Assembly (NCBI GenBank): GCA_024280835.1
Contig: JAJRPJ010000006.1
Coordinates: 85,656 to 149,655, forward strand
DNA from: Candidatus Zixiibacteriota bacterium
Lineage (GTDB): Bacteria; Zixibacteria; MSB-5A5; GN15; JACZUZ01
Reading direction: 5' to 3'
Length of the DNA stretch: 64,000 nucleotides
Part shown: positions 35,834 through 45,277 of the stretch, one piece after another
How positions within the stretch are numbered: the stretch's first letter is position 1
Layout: each line of letters opens with the position of its first letter
Notes under the pieces: model-generated
The model's database searches: none
The model's input: only the letters and a program-made list of their open reading frames with translations
What the model was told of the DNA's origin: nothing
Program-made: the position numbers and the translations under genes

Positions 35834-37954
35834 ATGAAGCTCTCAATGAAAAAAATCAATAACCCAATTTTAGCGCTGGCGATATTGGTGACTTCCACAA
35901 TTGGATGTTCCGCAAGCGATAATGTGGCTGTCTCCAAGTCCGAAGCAAAAGTTGCTGTTATCATCCTCGCTGAAGATTCTCGGAAAATCACCAATGAATT
36001 GCAGGAGTTATTGCATGACCCCGAGCCGCGAATTCGTGGACTGGCTTCGCGTGCGGTTGGGAGAATTGGTATAGATTCTGCCCCGCTATCGAGAATTGAT
36101 TCTCTGCTTATGCCGAATTTGCACGATTCGGTGATAGAAGTGTCTGCGATGACAGCTTTTGCTTATGGACTCTTGCCCAATGATTCGGCTTTGGCCAACA
36201 AACTAATTGAATATGCTTTCACTGCGCCAGCGGGAGCGGCGCTTAATGCGATAGCCTCTGGTGGTCGTCTCGCCGATAGCGCCAATACGCAAGTAATTCA
36301 AAAACTGATGATTTTGTTGAATCATCCCCAGCCCTCCTATCGTTCACGAGCGGCTTTGGCTTTACTATACTGCAATGCAAAATCCACTTCTCTCGAGCTA
36401 ACCCGAGTCGCTCTCTCTGATAAAACTTCCAGTGTGCGTGACACTGCTTTGTATGTCCTAGCGCGTCTGGGCGCTGCGCAAGCCAAGGATGTCTATTTAG
36501 CTTACATAAGTGACACCAAGGACGATTGGCACAATAGCTATCATAAGTCACTCGCCTTGCGTGGTTTGGTTGCAGTTGCCGATACGGCACTGGCGCCGAG
36601 AGTCATATCATTTCTAAAAGCCGAGAATGTCAATTTGCGCTCACAAGCAATTGTCACGCTGGGCGCTCTCAAGTGTCAGCTGACCAAAGAGGCCTTGACG
36701 AAAGTAGTGACGGACGAAAGTGATAGTCGATTAGCCGCACAGGCCTTGAACGCATTAGCTGGATTCTCTGGAGAGCGTGACGATAAGCTTGCAGAAAAAG
36801 TCCTGTTCTCCAAGAAAGATTTAGGGATGCAATTGGCCGTGGTTACATATCTCGCTGGTAGTTTCAAAGGTGTACTATCGTCACTATTGGATTCAACGTT
36901 GCGCCATGGCAGCCCACAGTTGTTGAGCGCTTTTTTTGATGGTGTCAATCAGGATGTATCCAAGAAGGGCCTTTATGAACTTTGCGAAGAGATGCTGCAT
37001 TCTCCCCAGTTTCATGCTTCGGGACCTGCATACTATTCGGCATATGAGTTATATGAAAAGTTAGAGTTGAAACCTAATGACTGGATGAACGCCAAAGTCC
37101 TATGGGAAATCATTGTTAGTGACACTGATTTTGTTATTAAGACGGCTATGCTTGAATACGCTGGAACTCGCAAGTCGCCTTGGTTTTTCGATGTGGCATT
37201 GCCCTTGGCGCGTTTGATTGAAAGTGATGAACATCAAATTGGTAAGTATGAATATCAAGGCGTATATCGGGCGCTGCTGACTGCTACTGAAAGTTACTTG
37301 GGGGAGGCAGACAAGTATTTTGATAATACGCCCAAGCAAACCAAGCTTAATGTCCGCGAGATATTTGAACTGTGTTTGCAGGCGCCTGATTTTATTGTAA
37401 GCAAGAACGCTGCGAAGATGATGAAGAAGTATTTCAAAATGGATGTCGACGCAAAGATAAACAAACCACAACCTGAGTATGACGCAGAGGAGCTTTCAAA
37501 GCGTCTAGCGATAGCCAGAGTTGAGCACAAGAGTATTGTTATTGTACACGGCGCTGAGGAAATCAAAATAGAATTAGACTATGACGCAGCGCCAATGAAC
37601 TGTTTGAATATTTTGGCTCTAATAGAAAATTGCACATATACTGATTTGGTTTTCCATCGGGTGATTCCTAATTTTGTTGCGCAGGGTGGTGATCCGCTTG
37701 GCGATGGTTGGGGAGGACCGGGGTATTCAATTCGTTGTGAGTATTCCCAACTTTCATATGTTCGTGGCGCAGTTGGTATTGCCACATCTGGCAAAGACAC
37801 TGGTGGCAGTCAGTTCTTCATAACACTCTCGGCGCAGCCGCATTTGGAAGCGCGCTATACAGTTTTTGGAAAAGTTATTGATGGACTCCAGAATATTGAT
37901 GCGATTAAGCAGGGTGACCTAGGGACTGTCTCGCAAGAAGGTTCAGCAAATTAG
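35834..37954 (+). CDS. Lipoprotein with HEAT repeats fused to a cyclophilin-type peptidyl-prolyl isomerase
   Basis: The product has about 706 residues from ATG 35834; the start is uncertain because several in-frame ATGs (35789-35846) lack clear ribosome sites. This region gives a lipoprotein signal with Cys in STIGCSAS. Residues about 45-540 are helical repeats of HEAT type (RIRGLASRAVGRIG, SYRSRAALALLYC, SVRDTALYVLARLG, NLRSQAIVTLGALK). The last about 160 residues are a cyclophilin: VFHRVIPNFVAQGGDP, GSQFFITLS and a final YTVFGKVIDGLQ, with the catalytic Arg and Gln positions present. It probably assists folding of exported proteins, with the repeats as the docking part. Confidence 0.88.
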   Translation: MKLSMKKINNPILALAILVTSTIGCSASDNVAVSKSEAKVAVIILAEDSRKITNELQELLHDPEPRIRGLASRAVGRIGIDSAPLSRIDSLLMPNLHDSVIEVSAMTAFAYGLLPNDSALANKLIEYAFTAPAGAALNAIASGGRLADSANTQVIQKLMILLNHPQPSYRSRAALALLYCNAKSTSLELTRVALSDKTSSVRDTALYVLARLGAAQAKDVYLAYISDTKDDWHNSYHKSLALRGLVAVADTALAPRVISFLKAENVNLRSQAIVTLGALKCQLTKEALTKVVTDESDSRLAAQALNALAGFSGERDDKLAEKVLFSKKDLGMQLAVVTYLAGSFKGVLSSLLDSTLRHGSPQLLSAFFDGVNQDVSKKGLYELCEEMLHSPQFHASGPAYYSAYELYEKLELKPNDWMNAKVLWEIIVSDTDFVIKTAMLEYAGTRKSPWFFDVALPLARLIESDEHQIGKYEYQGVYRALLTATESYLGEADKYFDNTPKQTKLNVREIFELCLQAPDFIVSKNAAKMMKKYFKMDVDAKINKPQPEYDAEELSKRLAIARVEHKSIVIVHGAEEIKIELDYDAAPMNCLNILALIENCTYTDLVFHRVIPNFVAQGGDPLGDGWGGPGYSIRCEYSQLSYVRGAVGIATSGKDTGGSQFFITLSAQPHLEARYTVFGKVIDGLQNIDAIKQGDLGTVSQEGSAN

Positions 37955-38023
37955 GCATTAGAACAGCAAGAAACTTGTCAGCAGGAAGCAGGCAGTTTGT
38001 AGAGTGAAAAAGGCAGAATAAAT

Positions 38024-38869
38024 ATGAAAAGAAAAATCAAAGTATCAATCGGAATGTTTCTGGCGATAGTGACATTTGCGTTCTATTCTGTCGATACAAA
38101 TAGCGCTTACGCAGAAGACAATATTTTATCGGAAATCATAGATCGTTTGCTGGCCTCAGAGGCTAGACAAGCTGAACAACTATCGGATGTCCTGCTAGAC
38201 AGTGAGCTTTTTGAACGTCGCCTTAAAGGTAATGGCGATATCAAAGAGGAGAAACATTTCCTTAAGGATATCTATTTCCACAAAATCCCTGATTCGGCGC
38301 GTAAGATGGAAGTTTATGAGCGGTACTTGGAGTATAGCAAAGACGGCGAAATGCAAAGCGCTGATGAACTTCGTAAAGTGGTAGAGGACAAGATCGAGAA
38401 GCTCAAGAAAGGGCGTGGAGATGATAAGTCACGTTTGTTGACCGATGTGTTCTTGCCTGAGAACGCTGAGTTTTATTCACTTACCTATGAGGGAATCGTC
38501 GATAGCGCTGTGGACGATTATACTTGCTATTTTATCAAAGTGCGAGCCAAGGAAAACGAAAAAGATACTGTTGAGCGAATCAATGCCGAATTCTATCTTG
38601 ATACTGTTACTGCCCGACCTGTCTTTGTTTCATTCAGACCCGCTAAGCTAAAAAGCAATATGATGTTTAAGCTCAAGCAATTAGATATGAGTCTTGAATT
38701 CAAAGAGTACAAGGAAGATATCTGGTTGCCGTTGAAATTCCATTTGCGCGGGAAAGCCAAAGCGGCGCTGTTCTTTGGTGTTGACTTTGAAGTTGACGAA
38801 ACCTTTTCTAATCCGCGATACAATACAGGTGTTGATGGAATTGAATTTTCTGAGTTGATGGGTACTTAA
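38024..38869 (+). CDS. Exported protein of unknown function, LolA/LolB-like fold possible
   Basis: The 281-residue protein has a signal peptide ending near NSAYAED. A charged helical part (about 35-130) precedes a beta-rich C-terminal half (YSLTYEGIVDSAVDDYTCYFIKV, EFYLDTVTARPVFVSFRPAK, MSLEFKEYKEDIWLPLKFH) that resembles the outer-membrane lipoprotein-sorting/DUF4292-like half-barrel used to carry lipids or lipoproteins. The fold is a guess from the strand pattern. It is followed 33 bases later by an acetyltransferase gene. Confidence 0.65.
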   Translation: MKRKIKVSIGMFLAIVTFAFYSVDTNSAYAEDNILSEIIDRLLASEARQAEQLSDVLLDSELFERRLKGNGDIKEEKHFLKDIYFHKIPDSARKMEVYERYLEYSKDGEMQSADELRKVVEDKIEKLKKGRGDDKSRLLTDVFLPENAEFYSLTYEGIVDSAVDDYTCYFIKVRAKENEKDTVERINAEFYLDTVTARPVFVSFRPAKLKSNMMFKLKQLDMSLEFKEYKEDIWLPLKFHLRGKAKAALFFGVDFEVDETFSNPRYNTGVDGIEFSELMGT

Positions 38870-38902
38870 GGACTAGTTGGTTACTACTAGAAATAATTTC
38901 AG

Positions 38903-39742
38903 ATGAGCGCTTTTGTAATTTCAGAAACGCGTGACAAGGCGCTACTAGCCGAGTTTTTTCGAACAGAGCGTTCGCTATATGCTTACCTACTGGGTGATCT
39001 TGATCCATTTTTCTTTGATAAGTCACGTTGGTGGGTGGCCTGTGAAAACTCTCAAGTCCAAGCTGCCATATTGAGTTATGAGGCTTTTGCAACTCCTGTG
39101 CTTATTGGTCTTGCAGAAAATCCTGCTCAATCAGCGCTTTGGCGCTATATTTTGAAAAAGCCTATCATGAAAAAGCCTATCATGGAAAACCCTCCACACC
39201 GCGCGCATATTCATTACCGTAAAGAACATGAGAGCTTACTAGTTGAGGCTGGCGCTGTTGAACCACTTGGAACTTACCTCAAAATGGTTTGGTCGGCGAG
39301 TCACGCGAGTAGCAAGATATTGAATATTGACTTGAGCGAGGTGGTTGAACTTGGCCCGAGTGATATAGAGAGCATTAGAGAGCTTCATGCCAGCGCATCA
39401 CCTGGGGCATATTTTGATGAGCGATTGTTGGCTACAGGTTTGTGTTTTGGAATTTGGCGCGAGAGCGTGTTGGTTGCCTTTTCTGGGTGTCATGTTTATT
39501 CAAAAGAGTACAGTGTCGCTGCTATGGGGGCGATAGCTACACATCCCGAATTCCGTCGAAAGGGGCTGGGCGCGAAAGTTTCTTTGTGTTTGCTGAATGC
39601 GCTGAAGACACACATAGACTGCATTGGTCTGAATGTGCATAGTGAAAATGTGAGCGCTATCAAAATCTATGAACGTCTCGGTTTTCAAAGACATTGTGAG
39701 TATGAGGAAGCGATTTTCAGCAGTGGCGCCGCTGATAAGTAA
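38903..39742 (+). CDS. GNAT family N-acetyltransferase, two-domain
   Basis: The 279-residue protein has a divergent N-terminal half (about 1-80) and a C-terminal GNAT domain with MGAIATHPEFRRKGLGAKVSLCLLNAL (acetyl-CoA loop RRKGLG) and NVHSENVSAIKIYERLGFQRHCEYEEAIF. The two halves are joined by the linker KKPIMKKPIMENPP, made by an in-frame 15-base duplication. The layout is that of FR47-like two-domain acetyltransferases. The substrate is unknown. Confidence 0.83.
   Translation: MSAFVISETRDKALLAEFFRTERSLYAYLLGDLDPFFFDKSRWWVACENSQVQAAILSYEAFATPVLIGLAENPAQSALWRYILKKPIMKKPIMENPPHRAHIHYRKEHESLLVEAGAVEPLGTYLKMVWSASHASSKILNIDLSEVVELGPSDIESIRELHASASPGAYFDERLLATGLCFGIWRESVLVAFSGCHVYSKEYSVAAMGAIATHPEFRRKGLGAKVSLCLLNALKTHIDCIGLNVHSENVSAIKIYERLGFQRHCEYEEAIFSSGAADK
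39154..39183 (+). repeat. In-frame 15-base tandem duplication within the acetyltransferase gene
   Basis: GAAAAAGCCTATCAT occurs twice head to tail and duplicates the residues KKPIM in the interdomain linker. A third, decayed copy (GAAAACCCT) follows. Perfect identity suggests a recent slippage event. Confidence 0.8.
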
Positions 39743-39760
39743 TTGCTCAAGTTACGAATT

Positions 39761-40711
39761 TTACCTGCGCAATAAGTAAATCGTGTAGACCACATAACCG
39801 ATGAGCAATAGCGCGCCATGCCAGCGCTGAATTGTATGTGAGCGCATTCTAATTAGTATTACCAAGGCCAATGCCGCAGCGCTCATCGTTGCCAAATCAA
39901 TCCAAAATCCATTATCAAGAGCTCCGAGAGAGATTGGTGAAACTGTGGCAGTGATACCTAAAACAATCAGGATGTTAAAAATATTTGAGCCCATGACATT
40001 GCTGATAGCAATGTCATCTTCTTTTTTGACGACAGCGATGACGGTTGTCACTAATTCAGGGAGTGAGGTTCCGATGGCGACAATAACGATACCAACCACC
40101 ATCGGAGACATTCCGAGTATTTCACTCAACTGAATTGCGCCTTTGACGAACAAATCAGCGCCATAGACCATCACCCCTAGTGAGACAATTCCAATAATTG
40201 AATGTAGAACCCAGCTTCGGTCGCTTGAGCTGACTACGCTTTTTGGATGGGTCGCGCTGTTTTTGCGCTCTTTCATGGCTGTGAATATCAAATAGGCTGT
40301 GTAGATAATTCCTAGAGCCAAACCGATAATGCCCTCGATTCTTGAAAGCTCACCATCCAGTAAAGCCAAAACCATCAGGATAGTCACTGCCAACAGCAAT
40401 GGGGCTTCGCGTTTGAGCAAGTCCATATGGGCCTTGAGAGGAGCTATCATAGCTCCTAAAGCTAAGACCAAAGCTATATTGATAATGTTACTCCCGACGA
40501 CATTGCCAATGACAATAGCGTTAGCGCCTTTCATAGCCGCCGAGAGCGAAACCGCGATTTCGGGACTGGATGAGCCGTAGGCAATTAGCACAAGTGAAAT
40601 TATCAATGTTGGCACGCGCAAAGAAAGGGCGATTTTTCCCGTGGAGCGAATCAGCCAATGACCGCCGATTATTAGCAATAGCAAGCCCATTATTAGTTCG
40701 AACTCATACAT
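39761..40711 (-). CDS. Calcium/sodium antiporter of the CaCA family (YrbG-like)
   Basis: The 316-residue membrane protein has ten predicted helices and two alpha repeats with the ion-binding Glu: YGSSSPEIAVS ... VIGNVVGSNIINI near residue 45, and IGTSLPELVTT ... AISNVMGSNIFNI near 210. These are the hallmarks of prokaryotic K-independent Na/Ca exchangers. It exports calcium in exchange for sodium or protons. It is transcribed alone, convergent with the acetyltransferase gene. Confidence 0.93.
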   Translation of the reverse strand: MYEFELIMGLLLLIIGGHWLIRSTGKIALSLRVPTLIISLVLIAYGSSSPEIAVSLSAAMKGANAIVIGNVVGSNIINIALVLALGAMIAPLKAHMDLLKREAPLLLAVTILMVLALLDGELSRIEGIIGLALGIIYTAYLIFTAMKERKNSATHPKSVVSSSDRSWVLHSIIGIVSLGVMVYGADLFVKGAIQLSEILGMSPMVVGIVIVAIGTSLPELVTTVIAVVKKEDDIAISNVMGSNIFNILIVLGITATVSPISLGALDNGFWIDLATMSAAALALVILIRMRSHTIQRWHGALLLIGYVVYTIYLLRR

Positions 40712-40875
40712 GGAGGTAGAGGATATTGCAGAATGCGCCCTATGGCAAACTCAATTATCACAAATCGGAAGATTCTCCCAATATTGGTTTAGATGCAATA
40801 TTTGTAGAGAAAACGATAAGAATTCAGAGCTTGCGATATTCGCGAAAGCTTTCTATGTTGATTACTGGACATTTG

Positions 40876-40977
40876 CCCGTTGGGGGTGGTGGAAAAATGT
40901 GGACAGCGATGTTCGTGTTTCACCTGAGACAATACTCCTGAGGCTTGAACCGGATAATACCGGCGGATGTAAACGGG
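40876..40977 (+). ncRNA. TPP (thiamine pyrophosphate) riboswitch
   Basis: The conserved THI-element parts are present in order: P1 strand CCCGTT (40876-40881), GGGGGTG, CACCTGAGA (40921-40929), CTTGAACCGG, ATAATACCGGCG (the CCGG/CCGG stem with its conserved loop), and the closing P1 strand AACGGG (40972-40977), which pairs perfectly with the first. It lies about 350 bases upstream of a TonB receptor gene on the same strand. The expression platform is not obvious; a GTGGAA/TTCCAC hairpin at 41011-41033 follows without a U tract, so control of translation is as likely as termination. The piece 40712-40875 holds no supported gene. Confidence 0.92.
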
Positions 40978-41326
40978 AATTGAATTTTGTGGGACTGATG
41001 GCTTTCTGTAGTGGAAGTCATGATGTTTTCCACAACAAACCTGCGTACAGCCGCATCATGCTCTGATGAGTTTTCTGTAGAAGTTAGTTCTACCTTAAGG
41101 AAATGCTCAGCGCCAGAAGCGGCTTTGTTTTTGGTAAAAAATTTGTCGCAGAATCGATGATTGTATTTCGATATCTGCGATGGCGCAGATCAGCTACAAT
41201 TCCCTGACATCCACCATTACATTCGTTTTTTGCCTCTCAATATTGTTATCCCTCCGATTGCGGGTACTGAGGAGAATTATCTTCTTAAGATATCAATTTT
41301 TCAAAATACATTACAAGGGGCGACAA

Positions 41327-43813
41327 GTGATTGATTCAAAAAGTAGATCAGCAAGTAGCGCTATGATTTTGGCGATTATTGTTTCTGTTGGAATATTATT
41401 CTTGCCAAGAGCTGCGCAAGCAGAAGAGTGGGAAATTTCTGGTGTTGTTCGCGATAATTCTGGTGAGGTTTTGATGGGCGTGACTGTTATGACGGACGTG
41501 GCTGGTGTTGGAACAACATCAGGCGACAATGGCGAATTTATTTTGCGCGCTTCGGGAGCTTATCCTACGACGATATCATTTAGCTCTTTAGGTTTCAAAC
41601 CCTTGGCGCAAAGTTTACATTCGGATTCATTTTCGTCTGCGCTAGAAATTACATTAGAGCCAGCGTTGATTATGAAACAGGGCATTACAGTTTCTGCCAA
41701 TCGCGCTAGGGCTGGCGAAACTCCAGTGGCCTTTAGTGACATCACAAGCGATGTAATCCAACGTGACTATACTATTGGTGACCTCCCTGCGCAGTTGAGT
41801 GGCACACCAAATCTTTACACTTGGTCGGATGGTGGATCGATTTTAGGCTATAGTCACATCGCGATCCGCGGGTTTGATGAAAAACGAATCTCTGTCTATG
41901 TCAACGGCGTACCACTTAATGATCCTGAGGACCATGTGACATATTTTATTGATCTGCCTGATTTTGCTAGTGATGTACGCGACATACAAGTGCAGCGTGG
42001 AGTTGGGGAGTCAATGTATGCCGATGGTACATTTGGCGGTTCGGTGAATATTGTCACCTACGCTCTTGATCAACCACGCAAGCTGAGTTACACAACTGGA
42101 ATCGGTGAATATCAGGATGGCGATAATTGGATAGGGCAAACCACAAGGCAAACATTGCAGTTTTCATCGGGGTTGGTTGATGGCCGCTATAGTTTTAAAG
42201 CGCGTTACTCACAGCAAGCAACTGGTGGGTATATTGAAAACTCTTGGCACAAAGGTTCTTCGTATTTCATTTCTGCATCAAGAATAGATCCCAAGTCGAC
42301 AACCACTTTCAACACCTACGGTGGTCCTCAGCAAACTCACGCCGCTTGGGATGGCATTGACTTGGCTACATACAAGACCAACCGTCGAGCGAACTTTCTG
42401 ACGTATGTCAATGAGACAGATAATTTTACTCAGCCGCATTATGAATTGCATAACACTTATTCACTGTCTGAATCAGCGACGTTGAATACAACTGCCTACT
42501 ACATTCGTGGTGTGGGATATTTTGAGCAATTCAAAACTGATCGTGATCCATTTGAGTTCAATATCTCTAACGCACAAATCGTTGATACTGCCGATGGTGA
42601 AGTTGATATTGTCACTCAACAATGGGTTAAGAAAAATCAGTTGGGGCTCAACACTCGTTTGGAACTTAAGCATGAGAAAGGTAGTCATGCCGTCGGAGTC
42701 GCTGGATACTATTTTGATTCGAACCATTGGGGACAGGTCAATTCGACATTTAATGTTTCCAGCGCTTTTATTCTTGGGCAGCATTATTACGAATACTTTG
42801 GCAAAAAGTTAAACTTCAGCGCTTTTGCAGATGAACGCTATCGTCTCTCACAGCATTTGAATGTGCAAGTGTCACTACAATTACGACATGTACGTTATAG
42901 TTTCAATCAAAACTTGATAGGCGCCTATGTGACAGGCCCACAGAATAATTTTAACTTGAGCTGGACATTTCTTTCACCGCGCTTTGGTTTGAATTATGCT
43001 TTCAATAATCGACACTCTGTGTTTTCTAGCTTTTCGGTTGTAAGCCGAACACCGCGTGATCAGGATATCTATGACGCCAATGATCCAAATGCGCTAGCCA
43101 AATTTGATATTCAATCTGAGCGTATGTATGACTATGAATTTGGCTACCGTTACCAAGCACAGGCGTTCAGCGCTGGGCTCAACTTGTTCTATATGAATTT
43201 CAACAATGAAGTCGTGTTCTTTGGTGTTGATGACGACGGAAGTCGATTGACGGACAATGCGAAGAGTTCTTATCATTCAGGAGTTGAACTCAATGCAAGC
43301 GCGCTACCTTTCACTGGGGCGCACTCAGCTTTAAGGTTTGAAGCGAATTTTAGTTACAACCGAAATCGCTATCGTGACTATACGACCAATGTCGGTATTT
43401 GGAGTGGAGTTGGTGGCGCTGAAGCTGTAGATTTTTCAGACAAAACAATTCTTGGGTTTCCTGATATTATTGGAAACTTCGTCGCTGATTACAAAATCAA
43501 TAGCGCACGTCTGACATATCGTTTCAAAGGTGTTGGCAAACAATTTGTCGAAAACCAAAACCTTGACTCGCTGTCTATCAAAGGGTTTGGTGTTTCAACT
43601 TTGACTGGTTCATTGAAGTTTAGTGGATCAGGTATTCTGGCAGGACTGAAACTCACAGCGACGCTTGAAAATATATTCGACAAATACTATATCCAATCTG
43701 GCTATGGCGGCAACTATTTGGCCTCTGGCGGAGGAACAGTTAATGGCTGGGGCAGTTACTTTCCATCGGCTGGACGGTCATATTTTCTTCAATTGGCCTT
43801 TGATTTACAATAG
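41327..43813 (+). CDS. TonB-dependent outer-membrane receptor, probably for thiamine or a precursor
   Basis: From GTG 41327 (AGGGG 6 bases upstream) the precursor has 828 residues with a clean signal peptide ending RAAQAEE. An in-frame ATG at 41180 would add 49 residues lacking a proper signal layout. The order is: a carboxypeptidase-regulatory-like domain (ISGVVRDNSGEVLMG), the plug (SHIAIRGFDEKRISVYVNGVPL, SMYADGTFGGSVNIVTY) and a 22-strand-type barrel ending in aromatic residues (SYFLQLAFDLQ). The TPP riboswitch upstream and the symporter downstream make thiamine-related uptake the best hypothesis; substrate binding is inferred from regulation only. Confidence 0.93.
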   Translation: MIDSKSRSASSAMILAIIVSVGILFLPRAAQAEEWEISGVVRDNSGEVLMGVTVMTDVAGVGTTSGDNGEFILRASGAYPTTISFSSLGFKPLAQSLHSDSFSSALEITLEPALIMKQGITVSANRARAGETPVAFSDITSDVIQRDYTIGDLPAQLSGTPNLYTWSDGGSILGYSHIAIRGFDEKRISVYVNGVPLNDPEDHVTYFIDLPDFASDVRDIQVQRGVGESMYADGTFGGSVNIVTYALDQPRKLSYTTGIGEYQDGDNWIGQTTRQTLQFSSGLVDGRYSFKARYSQQATGGYIENSWHKGSSYFISASRIDPKSTTTFNTYGGPQQTHAAWDGIDLATYKTNRRANFLTYVNETDNFTQPHYELHNTYSLSESATLNTTAYYIRGVGYFEQFKTDRDPFEFNISNAQIVDTADGEVDIVTQQWVKKNQLGLNTRLELKHEKGSHAVGVAGYYFDSNHWGQVNSTFNVSSAFILGQHYYEYFGKKLNFSAFADERYRLSQHLNVQVSLQLRHVRYSFNQNLIGAYVTGPQNNFNLSWTFLSPRFGLNYAFNNRHSVFSSFSVVSRTPRDQDIYDANDPNALAKFDIQSERMYDYEFGYRYQAQAFSAGLNLFYMNFNNEVVFFGVDDDGSRLTDNAKSSYHSGVELNASALPFTGAHSALRFEANFSYNRNRYRDYTTNVGIWSGVGGAEAVDFSDKTILGFPDIIGNFVADYKINSARLTYRFKGVGKQFVENQNLDSLSIKGFGVSTLTGSLKFSGSGILAGLKLTATLENIFDKYYIQSGYGGNYLASGGGTVNGWGSYFPSAGRSYFLQLAFDLQ

Positions 43814-43831
43814 GGAGTGTACCTGTAGAGC

Positions 43832-45265
43832 ATGAGCCTCATTGATTGGACAATAGTCGGCGCTTATATATTAGCGTTAATCGCGATGAGTTGGCGTGAC
43901 AGAAACGCTTTGAGCGGCTCTGCTGCCAAGGTTATACTCGGCGGTAGGGCGCTGACACTGCCTGCTTTTGTCGCTTCTTTAGTGACGACTTGGTATGGCG
44001 GCATCTTGGGTGTCAGTGAATATAGTTATAGCTATGGCATTTCAAACTGGGTGGTTTTTGGTGTTCCGTACTATATCGGAGCGCTGGTCTTCGCCTTGTT
44101 CCTTGCCAAGCGTGCGAGGCGCTCCAAGGCGTTGACACTACCACGTCGGATTTCCGAGCAAATAGGAGAGCGTTCGGGGTTTGTTGCGGGGCTGTTAGTG
44201 TTTGTCACTTCGGCGCCGACTGCCTATTTGCTGGGACTTGGTATATTGATTCAATATTTCATGGGAGTTCCAGCGGCTCTGGCGATTGTTCTCGCGGCTC
44301 TGTTTAGCGTTGGTTATGTTTCAATTGGTGGCTTCAATGCAGTAGTGCGTACCGACGAGTTGCAGTTCGTTTTGATGTTCGGTGGGTTTGTGACTCTATT
44401 CGCAATCTTGTTTGTCAACTATGGATTTTGGGATTTCATTGTTAGTCATGTGCCAGCGGATCATCTGAGTTGGACTGGTGGCGCAAACCTGTGGTATATT
44501 GGAACTTGGTATATCATTGCTCAAGGGGCTCTAGTGGAGCCAGCTTTTCATCAGCGTTGCTATGCCGCGCATGACGAACAAACAGCCAAGCGAGGGATTA
44601 TCATCTCGATTGGTTTTTGGGCGCTCTTTGATTTTCTGACCACGTTCTGTGGTTTGTATGCCAAGGCGCTCTTGCCAGAGTTGGCCAACCCTGCGTTGGC
44701 GTTTCCGCAACTGGCTTTGCAAATATTGCCGCCAGTGGCGCTGGGATTGTTTGTTACTGGTCTTTTGGCGGTGGTGATGTCGACAATTGATTCGAACTCT
44801 TTTATTGCCGCGACAACTTATAGCTTCGATTTGTTAAGAGCGTCAAAGAACTCTCAAAATGAGCTTTCTGAGTCGTCGCTAAAAAGGAATACGTTGATTG
44901 GCTTGTGGCTCTCGACAGGACTAGCGGCGCTTTTTGCTTTGGCGTTTGAGTCGATTGTCGATGTTTGGAAGGAGTTTGGCTCAGTTATTATGCCCGCCTT
45001 ACTAGCGCCAGCGTTGTTTGCCTTTTTCCAAAAAGAAGATCACAAAAAAAAGCGTCAGTCCTTGAGTGACACTCAAGGACTGACACTGATTATTCTTCCG
45101 GCGCTTGTTTCTATTTCATGGATAGTCTTCGCTCATCTTGGGGAGAATGGTTCATACCCATTTGGTGATTATCCATTTTTGTCCGAACCTATTTTCCCTG
45201 GACTGTATCTCTCAGCATTGCTGAGTGTTTTCTTTTTGCGAATGAATACCAAGAAAAACAACTAG
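43832..45265 (+). CDS. Sodium:solute symporter (SSS), ThiV-like candidate thiamine transporter
   Basis: The 477-residue inner-membrane protein has about 12-13 helices and SSS features: GGRALTLPAFVASLVTTWYGG near residue 33 and AVVMSTIDSNSFIAATTYSFD near 320, the sodium-site helix. It starts 18 bases after the TonB receptor gene, so it shares the TPP-riboswitch transcript. Published comparative genomics predicted a PanF-like SSS transporter, ThiV, under THI-element control; this gene fits that role, but I cannot align it here. A terminator for the opposite strand is embedded in codons about 405-418. Confidence 0.9.
   Translation: MSLIDWTIVGAYILALIAMSWRDRNALSGSAAKVILGGRALTLPAFVASLVTTWYGGILGVSEYSYSYGISNWVVFGVPYYIGALVFALFLAKRARRSKALTLPRRISEQIGERSGFVAGLLVFVTSAPTAYLLGLGILIQYFMGVPAALAIVLAALFSVGYVSIGGFNAVVRTDELQFVLMFGGFVTLFAILFVNYGFWDFIVSHVPADHLSWTGGANLWYIGTWYIIAQGALVEPAFHQRCYAAHDEQTAKRGIIISIGFWALFDFLTTFCGLYAKALLPELANPALAFPQLALQILPPVALGLFVTGLLAVVMSTIDSNSFIAATTYSFDLLRASKNSQNELSESSLKRNTLIGLWLSTGLAALFALAFESIVDVWKEFGSVIMPALLAPALFAFFQKEDHKKKRQSLSDTQGLTLIILPALVSISWIVFAHLGENGSYPFGDYPFLSEPIFPGLYLSALLSVFFLRMNTKKNN
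45044..45084 (-). terminator. Minus-strand intrinsic terminator embedded in the SSS coding region
   Basis: A 15-bp perfect inverted repeat around a single central base (arms 45054-45068 and 45070-45084, GTCAGTCCTTGAGTG and its complement) is followed on the minus strand by GC and eight U residues (45051-45044). It is about 195 bases past the stop of the minus-strand gene at 45278. On the plus strand it codes for RQSLSDTQGLT in a cytoplasmic loop. Confidence 0.85.
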
Positions 45266-45277
45266 ACTCTCGAGATA

